From: an uncultured Burkholderiales bacterium
GTDB taxonomy: Bacteria; Pseudomonadota; Gammaproteobacteria; Burkholderiales; Burkholderiaceae_C
Direction of reading: 5' to 3'
Length of the DNA: 64,000 bases
Assembly: GCA_903871545.1 (NCBI GenBank)
Contig: CAIQHG010000034.1
Coordinates: 29,735-93,734 of the forward strand
Positions 34,434 to 47,144 of the stretch are shown in pieces. A program made the translations under genes and the position numbers. The first letter of the stretch is position 1; each line of letters begins with the position of its first letter. The notes below the pieces were generated by a model. It was not told the origin of the DNA. It saw only the letters and a program-made list of their open reading frames with translations, and searched no databases.

Positions 34434-34507
34434 ATATATCTTTTTAATTCTCAAAACATATTTTTATATAGTTGAAATGTCCGTATCAATTACACATTCA
34501 AGTAACT

Positions 34508-35929
34508 TCATTTACCAATACAAAAGTTTGAAAATATTTCCCCCAATAAATCTTCACTGGAAAACTCTCCCGTCACTTCACTTAAGCTATTTTGCGCTAA
34601 TCTTAACTCTTCAGCAATTAACTCTAAAGAGGGTGCGCTATTAGAAATCCATTGCTCCGCTTTCTTTATATTTTCTTCTGTATTATTTAAGGCCTGAATA
34701 TGTCTTTGCCGCGCTAGGTAAATATCTTCTACGCCGTTCTTTTTCCATCCTGATATTTCAAGAAGCATTTCCTTGAGATTTTGTAACCCTTCTCCAGTTT
34801 TTGCAGATATGAAAATTTCATTTTCACTTACTTTTTTTAATAGCGATCCTTCTTTTAAAAGATCTGTTTTGTTATAAACATACAGTACGGGGGGTTTTAC
34901 AATTTCGCCTTCTTTTATGGTTTCAAGGATCCAATCGTTCTTTTCAAGGTAACTCTTGTCTTCATTTCTAGATAGATCACTCAAAAAAATTAAAATGTCA
35001 GCTTCTTTTATTCTGCGCCAAGCTCGCTGAATGCCAATTTTTTCAACCTCGTCTTCTGAGTTTTTTCGTAACCCTGCTGTATCTGAAATATAAAAAGGTA
35101 CGCCTGATATCGATACTGTTTCACTTAAAACATCTCGAGTTGTTCCCTCAATGCTACTCACTATTGAAGTCTCCTCTCCTGATAGCGCATTCATTAGCGA
35201 GCTTTTACCACTATTCGGTTGACCAGCGATAACGACCCTTACCCCTTGACTCAAAACTTTACCTTGCCGTGTTTTAAATAAAATCAATTCTATATTTTCT
35301 TTTATCTCTGTTATCAATTCTCTTGCTTGTTCGGATTTTATAAAATCTATTTCCTCCTCGGGAAAATCTATGCTTGCCTCTACCAATATTCTTAAATAAA
35401 TAAGCTTTTTCTTTAGCTTGTTTATATCTTTAGAAAACTCTCCCTGTAAGGAGCGTATGGCGCTTTGTGCAGCCAATTTGGTTCCTGCTGAAATTAAATC
35501 CATTACAGCTTCAGCTTGAGTTAAGTCTAACTTTGCATTTAAAAATGCCCGTTCAGTAAACTCTCCCGGCCTGGCCAATCGCAAACCTTTTAAAAGGGTT
35601 TTTTGCATTGGTTGTTGGTTGTTACTAAGTTCTAGACAACGCTCTAGAATCATGTTGAGTAATATAGGACCGCCGTGACCTTGCAACTCTAAAACATCCT
35701 CACCTGTATAGCTATTGGGACTCAAAAAGTAGAGTGCAACCAATTGATCTATAGTTGCTCCTGCGGCGTCATTTAGTTCGCAAAGCGTTGCAACTCTGGG
35801 TAAAAGATTTTTACCTAGTAGCGTCTGAATGAAGGGTTCTAATTTCACCCCACTTATTCTTACTATACCGACTGCACCGATACCCGGTGCTGTCGCAATA
35901 GCAATTATTGGCTGGCTCCTTTCAATCAT
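34508..35929 (-). CDS. mnmE: tRNA modification GTPase MnmE
   Basis: MnmE, in complex with MnmG, installs the (carboxymethyl)aminomethyl group at C5 of wobble uridine 34. The 473-residue protein has the N-terminal tetrahydrofolate-binding domain (APGIGAVGIVRISG) and a helical domain. The G domain carries GQPNSGKSSLMNAL, DTAGLR and YNKTDL, and the C-terminal CIGK contains the catalytic cysteine. It lies 26 bases after yidC on the same strand, the usual position in the rpmH-rnpA-yidD-yidC-mnmE string. Confidence 0.97.
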   Translation of the reverse strand: MIERSQPIIAIATAPGIGAVGIVRISGVKLEPFIQTLLGKNLLPRVATLCELNDAAGATIDQLVALYFLSPNSYTGEDVLELQGHGGPILLNMILERCLELSNNQQPMQKTLLKGLRLARPGEFTERAFLNAKLDLTQAEAVMDLISAGTKLAAQSAIRSLQGEFSKDINKLKKKLIYLRILVEASIDFPEEEIDFIKSEQARELITEIKENIELILFKTRQGKVLSQGVRVVIAGQPNSGKSSLMNALSGEETSIVSSIEGTTRDVLSETVSISGVPFYISDTAGLRKNSEDEVEKIGIQRAWRRIKEADILIFLSDLSRNEDKSYLEKNDWILETIKEGEIVKPPVLYVYNKTDLLKEGSLLKKVSENEIFISAKTGEGLQNLKEMLLEISGWKKNGVEDIYLARQRHIQALNNTEENIKKAEQWISNSAPSLELIAEELRLAQNSLSEVTGEFSSEDLLGEIFSNFCIGK

Positions 35930-35955
35930 AAAGATATATGCACCAGCCCCTTAAG

Positions 35956-37620
35956 TTATGTGTTTAAAACGCCTAGTTTTTTATTTATTATCCATTGCTG
36001 TGTTATTGATAAAATATTGTTAGTTAGCCAATATAGCACCAATCCAGACGGAAAAAAGAAGAACATAACGCTAAAAGCCAGGGGCATTATCCACATCATC
36101 TTTGCCTGAATAGGGTCTGGTGGCGTAGGGTTTAGCCAAGTTTGAAGTAGGGACGTTCCCGTCATGATGAATGGCAATATGAAATAGGGGTCGGGTGCTG
36201 ATAAGTCGTGAATCCATCCTAGCCACGGCGCATTGCGCATTTCTACAGTGGATAGTAGTACCCAATACAGTGCAATAAACACTGGGATTTGAATAACTAT
36301 CGGCAAACATCCGCCCATTGGATTTACTTTTTCTTCTCTGTAAATTCGCATCATTTCGGTCTGAATTTGCTGGGGATTGTCCTTTAGGCGTTCCCGCATC
36401 TCCATGATCTTAGGATTAATCGCCTTCATCTTTGCCATACTCTTGTAGGCTTGCGCATTGAGCCAGAAAAAGGCCGCCTTTAAAAGAACAACCAACGCAA
36501 CTATTGACCAGCCCCAATTCCCCAAAACTCCATACAATTTATCAACCAACCAATATAGTGGCTTAGCTAAAATCGTCAACCATCCGTAATCTTTAACCAA
36601 TTCAAGCCCAGGATATATTGCTTCTAATTTTTTTTCCTCTTCCGGCCCTACATATAAGTGCGCATATAAACTCTCCGAAGACTTCTGTGCAATCTTAGGT
36701 AGTTGCCCAATCATGCCGACAGAGTACAAATTGTTATCCACTTTTCTCGCGAAAAACTCTCTAGATAAATTGTTTGGCAAAATCCAAGCACTAACAAAAT
36801 AATGCTGAACCATCGCAACGAAACCCTCATTTGATTGTTTCTCAATACTTACCTTGTCTTTTTCTATATCTGTAAACTCGATTTTTTGGTACTTTTTTCC
36901 TTCCGTGTAAACCGCAGGTCCTGTGAAGGTTGAGTAAAAAGATGACTCTCCTTCAGGTTTGTTACCATCACGTAATAGTTGAACATAGAGAAGTGGTGCT
37001 ATTTCTTTATCACTTTTGTTGACTATCTCTTGTTTTACGATAATGTCGTAGCTGTCTTTGTTTATTTCATAACTCTTGATTAATTGAACACCATTGATTT
37101 CTGGAGACTCAAAAATTATTTTTAATTTATCTTGTCCCTCTGCAAATTTAGTTTGTCCTGATTGGCGCATCAATGTTTTATGAGTCGGATATTCTGTTCC
37201 AGATTCTTTAGAAATGAGCCCAGACTGAGCTTGATATATCCTTTGAGCTGAATCATCTAACAAGACAACATTTGTGCCCGGTTGATTAATGTCCTTGTGA
37301 GCCAGTAACTCAGCTCTGGTGACACTTCCCCCCAGGGAGTCAAAAGTTAGTTTTAAAACATTCGTTTGTATCTCAAATTTTTCTCTTTTATTCGCGCTAA
37401 ATTTTGCTTCATCCCCTGAACTTATTGATTGAACATTTGTTGCTGCAACGCCGGGTTTAGGCAACTCAGAGACAGGAGCACCTGATTCTCGGATTTCTAC
37501 CTTGTCTGCAGAGGGGAAAAATAATGCTTTTTGTCCGTTGTAAACTTGCCACTTGTCCCAAAGCATAACCATACAAAAACCGAATATAACCCAGAGCACT
37601 GATCGACGAATATCATTCAT
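35956..37620 (-). CDS. yidC: Membrane protein insertase YidC
   Basis: YidC inserts and folds inner-membrane proteins, with or without SecYEG. The 554-residue protein has an N-terminal signal-anchor (VLWVIFGFCMVMLW) and the large P1 periplasmic beta-sandwich. The conserved core follows, with LYGVLGNWGWSIVALVVLLKAAFFWLNAQAYKSMAKMKAI, the cytoplasmic coiled hairpin MRERLKDNPQQIQTEMMRIYREEKVNPMGGCLP, and three further helices. It is transcribed with yidD, rnpA and rpmH. Confidence 0.97.
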   Translation of the reverse strand: MNDIRRSVLWVIFGFCMVMLWDKWQVYNGQKALFFPSADKVEIRESGAPVSELPKPGVAATNVQSISSGDEAKFSANKREKFEIQTNVLKLTFDSLGGSVTRAELLAHKDINQPGTNVVLLDDSAQRIYQAQSGLISKESGTEYPTHKTLMRQSGQTKFAEGQDKLKIIFESPEINGVQLIKSYEINKDSYDIIVKQEIVNKSDKEIAPLLYVQLLRDGNKPEGESSFYSTFTGPAVYTEGKKYQKIEFTDIEKDKVSIEKQSNEGFVAMVQHYFVSAWILPNNLSREFFARKVDNNLYSVGMIGQLPKIAQKSSESLYAHLYVGPEEEKKLEAIYPGLELVKDYGWLTILAKPLYWLVDKLYGVLGNWGWSIVALVVLLKAAFFWLNAQAYKSMAKMKAINPKIMEMRERLKDNPQQIQTEMMRIYREEKVNPMGGCLPIVIQIPVFIALYWVLLSTVEMRNAPWLGWIHDLSAPDPYFILPFIMTGTSLLQTWLNPTPPDPIQAKMMWIMPLAFSVMFFFFPSGLVLYWLTNNILSITQQWIINKKLGVLNT

Positions 37621-37626
37621 AACGTT

Positions 37627-37878
37627 TTAATAACTTGATTTATTTGTAAATAATTTTAATGGCTTTGTTGGGACGGGGTCATGACCGCCTTCGCAAAGAG
37701 GGTTGCATCGGCAGAGCCGCTTGATCATCAAAAACGATCCAATCGCGGAGCCATGCTGCTGTATCGCCTGCAGGGCGTAAGTGGAGCATGTGGGGGAGAA
37801 CCGACAGTTTGATCCCATCACGGGACTAAGTATAAGCTTGTACCCCTTTATAAAAGCTATTAATAATTTAGAAATCAT
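37627..37878 (-). CDS. yidD: Membrane protein insertion efficiency factor YidD
   Basis: YidD is a small amphipathic membrane-associated protein that helps YidC-dependent insertion. The 83-residue form starting at 37878 (MISKLLIAFIKGYKL) includes the family core SPVMGSNCRFSPTCSTYALQAI and CNPLCEGGHDPVP. The ATG lies inside the last codons of rnpA, overlapping by 11 bases, which suggests translational coupling. An upstream frame extension exists but would overlap rnpA extensively. Confidence 0.93.
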   Translation of the reverse strand: MISKLLIAFIKGYKLILSPVMGSNCRFSPTCSTYALQAIQQHGSAIGSFLMIKRLCRCNPLCEGGHDPVPTKPLKLFTNKSSY

Positions 37879-38248
37879 CAACTGGACCACAACCATATAA
37901 AGACAATATTTCTTTTCTAACAGCATGTTTAAGCGCTCTTGAGGACGGACTTAAAAATGCGCTCCTACTAAAAGGTCTATTTAGTCTAACAACGTGCTTT
38001 TCAAATGGATATTTCGATGACTCTTGCGTTGTTACTATGTATATTTGTCTTTTAATCGTATTCCTGCTTACTGCTTTTTTGGCCCAACGCTTTGGAACAA
38101 CCACGCCAACTTTGAGATGCATGGTGTCTATATTAGCATCTACCAAATTTGGCTTTTTTACATGCAAAACAAAATGTTCAGTTTTAGCAAACGCAGAGGT
38201 TTCCAAGACCTCTTGAAAAATCTTTTTATCAACGATATGTTCTATCAT
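37868..38248 (-). CDS. rnpA: Ribonuclease P protein component
   Basis: RnpA is the protein cofactor of RNase P, assisting 5' maturation of tRNAs. The 126-residue protein has the family signature around AKKAVSRNTIKRQIYIVTT, with the RNR-like basic helix, and the preceding VGVVVPKRWAKKA strand. The N-terminal 50 residues diverge from E. coli. It is in the standard place downstream of rpmH, separated by 61 bases. Confidence 0.93.
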   Translation of the reverse strand: MIEHIVDKKIFQEVLETSAFAKTEHFVLHVKKPNLVDANIDTMHLKVGVVVPKRWAKKAVSRNTIKRQIYIVTTQESSKYPFEKHVVRLNRPFSRSAFLSPSSRALKHAVRKEILSLYGCGPVDDF

Positions 38249-38309
38249 TGAGATATGAGATTTGTAACGATCCTTTTAACCTTCAGAATCGCGCTTAAAT
38301 CGCAATTCT

Positions 38310-38444
38310 CTAAACAGCGAGTCGCTTGCGACCCTTAGCTCGGCGTGCATTGATAACTGCACGTCCTCCGCGCGTTTTCATGCGAACCAAAAAACCGTGG
38401 GTTCTAGCTCGACGCGTTTTTGATGGTTGGTAGGTACGTTTCAT
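38310..38444 (-). CDS. rpmH: 50S ribosomal protein L34
   Basis: This 44-residue L34 is read on the minus strand. It begins [18 protein letters not shown], continues with [16 protein letters not shown] and ends in AKGRKRLAV. Length and sequence match the universal L34 family. It heads the rpmH-rnpA-yidD-yidC-mnmE operon and faces away from dnaA, the classic origin-proximal arrangement. Confidence 0.98.
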   Translation of the reverse strand: MKRTYQPSKTRRARTHGFLVRMKTRGGRAVINARRAKGRKRLAV

Positions 38445-38745
38445 ATTTGTTTACAATTTTTTTAGCAGAGCCCTCTATTATCTCAAAAAATTTGCCGTCT
38501 GGCAAACTAATCCTTTTAAAAACACACTAAATGAAGCTTTAAACACCTCAATTTGATTTCTTGACCATCAAACCAACTACGGCTGTAAAAAAAACCAGGC
38601 CACTTTTCTTTCAGAGCTGCCCTAATAAAAGTATTTATTTAGTTGTGGATAATTTTTTGATAAGATGCTTTCTGGCATCTAAAACTGCCATACTATCCAC
38701 AATCTTTTTTTCTTAATCCTTTATTTTTTATCTCCTCCTTTTTAT
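38445..38745. other. oriC: rpmH-dnaA intergenic region, candidate origin / dnaA control region
   Basis: This AT-rich 301-base region lies between divergent rpmH and dnaA. It contains a perfect DnaA box on the minus strand (TGTGGATAA, 38644-38652) and a one-mismatch box CTATCCACA at 38693-38701, with AT-rich DNA between them and the dnaA start. It must hold the rpmH and dnaA promoters. A second AT-rich region with another box lies downstream of dnaA, so the true unwinding site is not settled. Confidence 0.6.
38644..38701. promoter_or_regulatory. DnaA boxes upstream of dnaA
   Basis: One consensus 9-mer on the minus strand and one plus-strand 9-mer with one mismatch lie 40 bases apart, 45 to 100 bases before the dnaA ATG. 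They could serve origin firing, dnaA autorepression, or both. Confidence 0.65.
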
Positions 38746-40107
38746 ATGCAAGATCTCTGGCAAAACTGCGTAGAACAACTTGCTCAAGAGCTACCGGAAC
38801 AGCAATTTAACACTTGGATTAAGCCATTACAGGCTACTTTTTCAAGTGATTTTTCCAAGATTACTATTTTGGTGGGTAACCGGTTTAAATTAGATTGGAT
38901 TAGAACTCAATATTCCAAAAGATTATCCTCTATCCTCACCAATCTATACGGACAAACTATTTCCGTTGAACTTGCTCTTTCCCCTAAGGAGCATGTTTCT
39001 GTTTATTCATCCGCATCTGTGACTTCAGAGGCGGACTTTTCATATTCTCCCCCATCTCAAGTAGAAGAACCTGCGGAAGAGCCTTTTAAGAGCCGATTGA
39101 ACCCTTCCCTTACTTTTGAATCCTTCGTAGAAGGATCTGCAAACCGGATGGCTCGGGCTGCTGCAATGCACGTGGCTTCTATACCAGGGCATTTATACAA
39201 CCCTCTTTTTATTTACGGCGGCGTTGGTCTTGGAAAAACGCATTTAGTTCATGCCGTTGGCAATCAATTATTAAAAGACAAGCCTGATTCCAAAATACTT
39301 TATATTCATGCTGAACAATTTGTCTCTGATGTTGTAAAAGCATATCAAAGAAAAACTTTTGATGAATTTAAACTTCGATACCACTCTTTAGATTTACTGT
39401 TGATTGATGATGTCCAGTTTTTTGCAAACAAAGATCGCACTCAAGAAGAGTTTTTTAATGCTTTCGAAGCACTTTTAGCCAAAAAATCTCATATCGTTAT
39501 GACCAGCGATACGTATCCTAAGGGATTAGCAGATATTCATGAACGATTGGTCTCTCGCTTCGATTCTGGACTTACTGTGGCTATTGAACCGCCTGAGTTA
39601 GAAATGAGAGTAGCTATTTTAATGACTAAGTCTCGACTTGAGGGCTCAGAGATGCCAGAAGAAGTGGCTTTCTTTGTTGCAAAAAATGTACGCTCAAACG
39701 TTAGAGAACTTGAAGGAGCATTGCGTAAAATATTAGCATATTCTCGCTTTAATCAAAAAGAAATTTCGATACAGCTTGCTAGAGATGCACTTAGAGATCT
39801 TTTATCTATCCAAAATAGACAAATTTCTGTTGAAAACATACAAAAAACAGTAGCTGATTTTTATAAAATAAAAGTTGCTGACATGTATTCAAAGAAAAGA
39901 CCTGTCTCAATTGCTAGGCCACGGCAAATAGCAATGTACCTTGCTAAGGAACTGACACAAAAAAGTTTACCTGAAATAGGCGAACTTTTTGGTGGAAGAG
40001 ACCACACTACTGTATTACATGCTGTTAGAAAAATATCAGCAGAAAGATTACAACTGAATGAACTTAATCAACAATTACATGTACTAGAACAAACGTTAAA
40101 AGGTTAA
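38746..40107 (+). CDS. dnaA: Chromosomal replication initiator DnaA
   Basis: DnaA binds the origin boxes and melts the duplex to start replication. The 453-residue protein has domain I ([25 protein letters not shown]), a variable linker at about residues 85-120 and the AAA+ ATPase. The ATPase carries Walker [17 protein letters not shown] at about residues 158-173, the Walker [11 protein letters not shown] and the RERLVSRF-like sensor region. Domain IV ends in the DNA-binding signature [15 protein letters not shown]. The first coding base is preceded by a pyrimidine-rich leader with little Shine-Dalgarno character. Confidence 0.98.
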   Translation: MQDLWQNCVEQLAQELPEQQFNTWIKPLQATFSSDFSKITILVGNRFKLDWIRTQYSKRLSSILTNLYGQTISVELALSPKEHVSVYSSASVTSEADFSYSPPSQVEEPAEEPFKSRLNPSLTFESFVEGSANRMARAAAMHVASIPGHLYNPLFIYGGVGLGKTHLVHAVGNQLLKDKPDSKILYIHAEQFVSDVVKAYQRKTFDEFKLRYHSLDLLLIDDVQFFANKDRTQEEFFNAFEALLAKKSHIVMTSDTYPKGLADIHERLVSRFDSGLTVAIEPPELEMRVAILMTKSRLEGSEMPEEVAFFVAKNVRSNVRELEGALRKILAYSRFNQKEISIQLARDALRDLLSIQNRQISVENIQKTVADFYKIKVADMYSKKRPVSIARPRQIAMYLAKELTQKSLPEIGELFGGRDHTTVLHAVRKISAERLQLNELNQQLHVLEQTLKG

Positions 40108-40351
40108 AAATTGACTACTTATTCTATTTATAAAGTCTGTGGAGCAAAATGGGATAACTAAAGAGTTATCCACAGAAACTTTACAAATCACTTAGTTATT
40201 CATATTTTCCAACCCAATCAAACAAAAGTTACGAACATAGTTTAAAAGATTGTAAGTAATTGAAAACAAACTAAAAAAAGCACTTTTCAACAAAAAAACA
40301 TACACTCTATCTACTACTACTAATTTAATATATATAAATAAAGAGGTTTTA
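40108..40351. other. oriC: dnaA-dnaN intergenic region with a DnaA box and AT-rich tract
   Basis: This 244-base gap contains a perfect TTATCCACA box at 40166-40174. A very AT-rich right end follows, including ATATATAAATAAAG just before dnaN. A DnaA box next to an AT-rich unwinding-type segment makes it a second candidate for the origin itself. It also holds the dnaN promoter and an AGAGG ribosome-binding site. Confidence 0.55.
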
Positions 40352-41458
40352 ATGATTATCCTGAAAGCCACACAAGAAGCACTTATTACGGTCATTCAAT
40401 CCGTCTCGGGTATTATTGAAAAAAGACATACCCAACCTATTTTGGCAAATTTGTTTATAAAAAAAGAAGCAAATCAAATTGAACTTTTAGCAAGTGATAT
40501 GGAAATTCAAATAAAAGCTAAAACACAATTTGATGGTGATGCCTCTACTTTTTCTATAACTGTTGGAGCCAGAAAATTAATTGATATTTTGAGATCTTTA
40601 CCTTCCGACCAATTAATTACTTTAGAGTCAAACCAAAATAAAATAATATTAAAAGGTGGTAAAAGTAAATTTACGCTTCAAACCATGCCTGCTGAGGACT
40701 ATCCATTAATAAAAGAATCTCCTAGTTTAGGATCGAGTTTTAGTATTCCACAAAAGACATTAAAGAGTCTTCTTCAACAAGTATCCTTTTCAATGGCAGT
40801 TCACGATATACGTTATTATTTAAATGGAATATTATTTGTTGCTGAAAATAAAACACTTAGTTTAGTAGCAACTGATGGACATAGGCTTGCCTTTGCTAGT
40901 GCCATATTAGAAAATGAAGTCCCTAAGCAAGAGGTTATTTTGCCTCGAAAGACTGTGTTGGAACTATTAAGACTCTTAACAGACGGGAACGGATCAATTG
41001 AGATGCAATTTGCCTCCAACCAAGCTAAATTTAGTTTTGGAAATTTAGTTTTTGTAACTAAATTAGTGGAAGGTAAATTTCCTGATTACAACAGAGTAAT
41101 TCCAAAAGGGAACAAAAATGAAATTGTTCTGGGACGTGAAGCATTACTTCACTGTCTTCAACGAACTGCAATCTTAACAAGTGATAAATTCAAAGGTGTG
41201 AGATTAAACATCGAACCAGGAATATTGCGCGTTGCTTCAAATAATTCAGAACAAGAAGAGGCCGTTGACGAATTAGATATCAATTATTCTGGAAATCCAA
41301 TAGAGATTGGTTTCAATGTAACTTATTTGATAGATGTTTTGAATAACATGGGTCAAGACATGGTTAGATTTGATCTTCCTGATTCAAATAGTTCTGCCTT
41401 GATAACGATGCCAGATACAGATTCCTTCAAATATGTAGTGATGCCAATGAGAATTTAA
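40352..41458 (+). CDS. dnaN: DNA polymerase III sliding clamp (beta subunit)
   Basis: DnaN forms the ring-shaped dimer that tethers DNA polymerase III and many other enzymes to DNA. The 368-residue protein shows the three clamp domains. These include ILANLFIKKEANQIELLASDMEIQI at the start, VRYYLNG-like DIRYYLNGILFVAENKTLSLVATDGHRLAF in the middle, and the C-terminal ITMPDTDSFKYVVMPMRI, which lines the hydrophobic partner pocket. It follows dnaA and precedes gyrB by 39 bases. Codon use here is strikingly AT-rich. Confidence 0.98.
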   Translation: MIILKATQEALITVIQSVSGIIEKRHTQPILANLFIKKEANQIELLASDMEIQIKAKTQFDGDASTFSITVGARKLIDILRSLPSDQLITLESNQNKIILKGGKSKFTLQTMPAEDYPLIKESPSLGSSFSIPQKTLKSLLQQVSFSMAVHDIRYYLNGILFVAENKTLSLVATDGHRLAFASAILENEVPKQEVILPRKTVLELLRLLTDGNGSIEMQFASNQAKFSFGNLVFVTKLVEGKFPDYNRVIPKGNKNEIVLGREALLHCLQRTAILTSDKFKGVRLNIEPGILRVASNNSEQEEAVDELDINYSGNPIEIGFNVTYLIDVLNNMGQDMVRFDLPDSNSSALITMPDTDSFKYVVMPMRI

Positions 41459-41476
41459 GTTTATACATTTCTCTAA

Positions 41477-44050
<2,574 letters not shown>

Positions 44051-44072
44051 GTTTTTTAATTAGAGAGAACAT

Positions 44073-44942
44073 TTAAGCGAACTCTCCATTTCTAAAGTCT
44101 TCAACCGCTTTGATAATTTCTTCTTTTGTGTTCATCACAAATGGACCATATTGAACAATATTTTCTTTTAACGGAGCGCCGCTTATCAAAATAAGTTTTG
44201 TTTTAGCGTTTGCAGTAATGGCGACAAATTCTGCCTTGTTGCTTAATATAGCCATTTCTTTACTTCTTACCGCTTGAATTTTAGACTGTCCATCTACAGA
44301 CACTTCACCATGATAAACATATAGAAATGCATTGTGTTCAGATGCAATAAACTGTTCAAAAGACGATGATTTGTCTTCTGGGAAATGAATATCTAAAAAC
44401 AACGGCTGTGTGACTTCCCTTTGCACTGCACCAAGAGTATTTAGCGATTCTCCGGCGATGACTCTGATCGTTATTCCGTTTGGAAGAGTTTTTTCTGGTA
44501 TTTCATTGCGTTGTATATCTTTATACCAAGGAGAACACATTTTTTGATGAGATGGCAAATTCAACCACAACTGAAAACCACTCATTCTTCCCTCTTTTTG
44601 CTCTGGCATTTCACTGTGTATGACTCCCTTTCCTGCGGTCATCCACTGAACCCCACCGTCCTCAAGCAAACCCGTATTGCCAGCACTATCTTGATGCCGC
44701 ATTTTCCCCTCCAACATATAGGTCACTGTTTCAAACCCGCGGTGTGGGTGATCCGGAAATCCACCTACGTAATCAGTTGCCTCATCACTACCAAATGCAT
44801 CAAGCATTAAAAAAGGATCAAGTCTTTTTTGTAAATCTTGTGTTAACAGCCGAGTCAATTTGACTCCGTCTCCGTCACTGGTTGCCTGCCCTTTAATAAT
44901 GCGCTCAACATCACGAAATGTTTTCATATTAATTGTTGCCAC
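44073..44942 (-). CDS. Pirin-family bicupin protein
   Basis: This 289-residue bicupin belongs to the pirin family. Metal-binding N-terminal cupin residues are visible in GGFPDHPHRGFETVTYMLEGKMRHQDS and WMTAGKGVIHSEMP. A second cupin (FLYVYHGEVSVDG) and the C-terminal APLKENIVQYGPFVMNT segment follow. Bacterial pirins include quercetin 2,3-dioxygenases and redox-linked regulators, and the function here is not predictable. It is convergent with gyrB with a 22-base gap and divergent from mnmG. Confidence 0.9.
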   Translation of the reverse strand: MATINMKTFRDVERIIKGQATSDGDGVKLTRLLTQDLQKRLDPFLMLDAFGSDEATDYVGGFPDHPHRGFETVTYMLEGKMRHQDSAGNTGLLEDGGVQWMTAGKGVIHSEMPEQKEGRMSGFQLWLNLPSHQKMCSPWYKDIQRNEIPEKTLPNGITIRVIAGESLNTLGAVQREVTQPLFLDIHFPEDKSSSFEQFIASEHNAFLYVYHGEVSVDGQSKIQAVRSKEMAILSNKAEFVAITANAKTKLILISGAPLKENIVQYGPFVMNTKEEIIKAVEDFRNGEFA

Positions 44943-45117
44943 TTGGGCATCACTTGTTTAGTTACGAGGACAGGACGTAAAATACACAGATATAAACAAT
45001 TCCAATTTTATGGTGTTTATCGGTTGGTTGCTTCGTCGTTAGACTTCTCCTTTGTACTTTGAGAAGACGAGCAATATTGTTTCACCTCAAAGTGGTTAGA
45101 TTGGCAAGGGCGTGCAT
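44943..45117. promoter_or_regulatory. Divergent region pirin / mnmG
   Basis: This 175-base region holds the promoters of two divergent genes. CTTCTC and GAGAAG around 45041-45066 can pair as a short hairpin. A degenerate parS-like string (TGTTTCACCTCAAAGT, 45078-45093) differs from the consensus at four positions. An AAGGG ribosome-binding site precedes mnmG by seven bases. Confidence 0.4.
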
Positions 45118-47112
45118 ATGAAATATCCTCATGAGTTCGACGTAATTGTTGTTGGCGGTGGCCATGCTGGGACAGAGGCAGCCCTTGCAAGTGCCAGAAT
45201 GGGCTGTACCACCCTGTTGCTTACCCATAATATAGAAACGCTTGGCCAAATGAGTTGTAACCCTTCAATTGGCGGCATCGGCAAAGGCCATTTGGTCAAA
45301 GAAATAGATGCAATGGGCGGCGTAATGGCCAGGGCAACGGATAAAGCGGGTATTCAATTTCGAATTTTAAATAAATCAAAGGGACCTGCTGTAAGGGCCA
45401 CTAGAGCGCAAGCTGACAGAGTGTTATATAAAGCAGCGATTCGGTACGAAATAGAAAACCAACCTAATTTGTTTCTTTTCCAACAGGCCGTCGAAGACCT
45501 CTGTATCGAGGGAGGCCGGGTTGTCGGCGCGATAGTACAGGCAGGCATCACCTTTCGCGCGCGATCTGTTGTATTGACTGCAGGAACGTTTTTGAACGGA
45601 AAAATTCATATCGGTCTAGATAACTACTCCGCGGGAAGAGCTGGGGATCCACCCTCCATTAGATTGAGCGACCGGCTAAAGGAATTGAAGTTGCCCCAAG
45701 GTCGCCTTAAAACGGGAACCCCACCAAGAATTGATGGGCGTTCAATTGATTTCTCCGCCTGCACGGAACAACCCGGAGACGGAATGCCAGGTGGCTCAAC
45801 AGGACCAATACCTGTATTTAGTTACAGCGGAAGAGTTGAGGACCACCCCAACCAAATGCCCTGTTGGATAACCCACACCAACGAAAAAACACACGAAATA
45901 ATTCGCTCCGGGTTCGATAGAAGCCCCATGTTTACCGGAAAAATAGAGGGTGTTGGGCCTCGTTACTGTCCCAGCGTAGAAGATAAGATTAGCCGCTTTG
46001 CTGAGAAAGAAAGCCATCAGATTTTCTTAGAGCCAGAGGGACTCACGACCAACGAATATTATCCGAATGGAATTAGCACTAGCCTCCCTTTTGATATTCA
46101 ATATGCTTTGGTCAGGTCCATGATTGGACTACAAAATGCGCACATTTTGAGGCCGGGTTACGCAATCGAATATGACTATTTTGATCCTCGCGAGTTAAAA
46201 AGGAGCTTTGAGACAAAGGCTATAGAGGGGCTGTTTTTTGCTGGGCAAATCAATGGAACAACGGGCTACGAGGAGGCTGCTGCACAGGGCTTATATGCAG
46301 GCATAAACGCTGGGCTTTACTGCAACGGGGAAGCTCCATGGACACCTGCAAGAGATCAGGCATACATTGGCGTCCTTGTCGATGACCTTGTCACAAAGGG
46401 CGTTTCAGAGCCTTACCGAATGTTTACAAGTCGTGCGGAGTACAGGCTGCAGTTGCGTGAAGACAATGCCGACCAACGATTGACTCCGGTCGCCAAAAGC
46501 TTAGGCTTGATAAACGCAATTCAGTGGAGTGGTTTTGAAGCCAAGCAATCGTTAATTAACCAAGAAAATCAGAGGCTGAAAACGATTTGGGTCAATCCTC
46601 GAAATATATCAGAGGAAGACTCTGTGAGGGTATTGGGAAAGAAAATTGAACATGAGTATAAGTTTTCTGAATTGCTACGGCGACCTGACATTTCTTATGA
46701 CCAATTAATGAGTTTGTCGCTAGGCACTTTTAAAAGCTCTGAAATTGAGGGGCTTGACGTTGTTTCACGTGAAACAATCGTTGAACAGGTGGAGATTAGT
46801 GCTAAATACGCAGGCTATATCGAAAAACAAAAAGAAGAGGTTGAGCGTGCAGCAGGTTTTGAAAGTCTTTTATTGCCAAAAGATATGGATTATTTGTCAA
46901 TCGATGCCTTAAGCTTTGAGGTTAGGCAAAAGCTTATAAAGTACCGGCCTGAAACACTTGGGCTAGCCTCCAGAATATCTGGCGTCACACCAGCTGCAAT
47001 TTCCCTTTTGCTCATTCACTTGAAAAGAATGAAGGCAAAAAGAGGTTTATTATCTGAAGACGCGAATGCTGCTGTGGCGGATAGTATTGCTTCAACGATC
47101 AGAACGGAATAA
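45118..47112 (+). CDS. mnmG: tRNA uridine 5-carboxymethylaminomethyl modification protein MnmG
   Basis: MnmG is the FAD- and NADH-binding partner of MnmE in wobble U34 modification. The 664-residue protein has [21 protein letters not shown] (FAD-binding), [58 protein letters not shown] and the C-terminal tRNA-binding helical domain. I use the ATG at 45118, spaced seven bases from AAGGG. A GTG two codons earlier is an alternative. A perfect parS sequence is written into codons for VVSRET near residue 548. Confidence 0.97.
   Translation: MKYPHEFDVIVVGGGHAGTEAALASARMGCTTLLLTHNIETLGQMSCNPSIGGIGKGHLVKEIDAMGGVMARATDKAGIQFRILNKSKGPAVRATRAQADRVLYKAAIRYEIENQPNLFLFQQAVEDLCIEGGRVVGAIVQAGITFRARSVVLTAGTFLNGKIHIGLDNYSAGRAGDPPSIRLSDRLKELKLPQGRLKTGTPPRIDGRSIDFSACTEQPGDGMPGGSTGPIPVFSYSGRVEDHPNQMPCWITHTNEKTHEIIRSGFDRSPMFTGKIEGVGPRYCPSVEDKISRFAEKESHQIFLEPEGLTTNEYYPNGISTSLPFDIQYALVRSMIGLQNAHILRPGYAIEYDYFDPRELKRSFETKAIEGLFFAGQINGTTGYEEAAAQGLYAGINAGLYCNGEAPWTPARDQAYIGVLVDDLVTKGVSEPYRMFTSRAEYRLQLREDNADQRLTPVAKSLGLINAIQWSGFEAKQSLINQENQRLKTIWVNPRNISEEDSVRVLGKKIEHEYKFSELLRRPDISYDQLMSLSLGTFKSSEIEGLDVVSRETIVEQVEISAKYAGYIEKQKEEVERAAGFESLLLPKDMDYLSIDALSFEVRQKLIKYRPETLGLASRISGVTPAAISLLLIHLKRMKAKRGLLSEDANAAVADSIASTIRTE
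46761..46776. promoter_or_regulatory. parS: parS centromere site inside mnmG
   Basis: TGTTTCACGTGAAACA is a perfect 16-base palindrome identical to the canonical chromosomal parS site bound by ParB. It lies wholly within the mnmG coding sequence, 2.1 kb upstream of parB. Confidence 0.93.
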
Positions 47113-47144
47113 GCGCTCTGGGATTTTGCCCTTGCCAGTGAGTC

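Noticed and set aside
33850..34644. 264-codon plus-strand frame spanning kdsD and the end of mnmE
   Set aside because: It crosses two convincing genes on the opposite strand and shows no domain of its own.
37868..37926. Extended yidD frame overlapping rnpA
   Set aside because: The conserved YidD family begins at MISKLLIAF. The extra 16 residues only mirror rnpA codons in another frame.
45078..45093. parS-like string TGTTTCACCTCAAAGT before mnmG
   Set aside because: It differs from the consensus at four of sixteen positions, including the central CG, and is unlikely to bind ParB.
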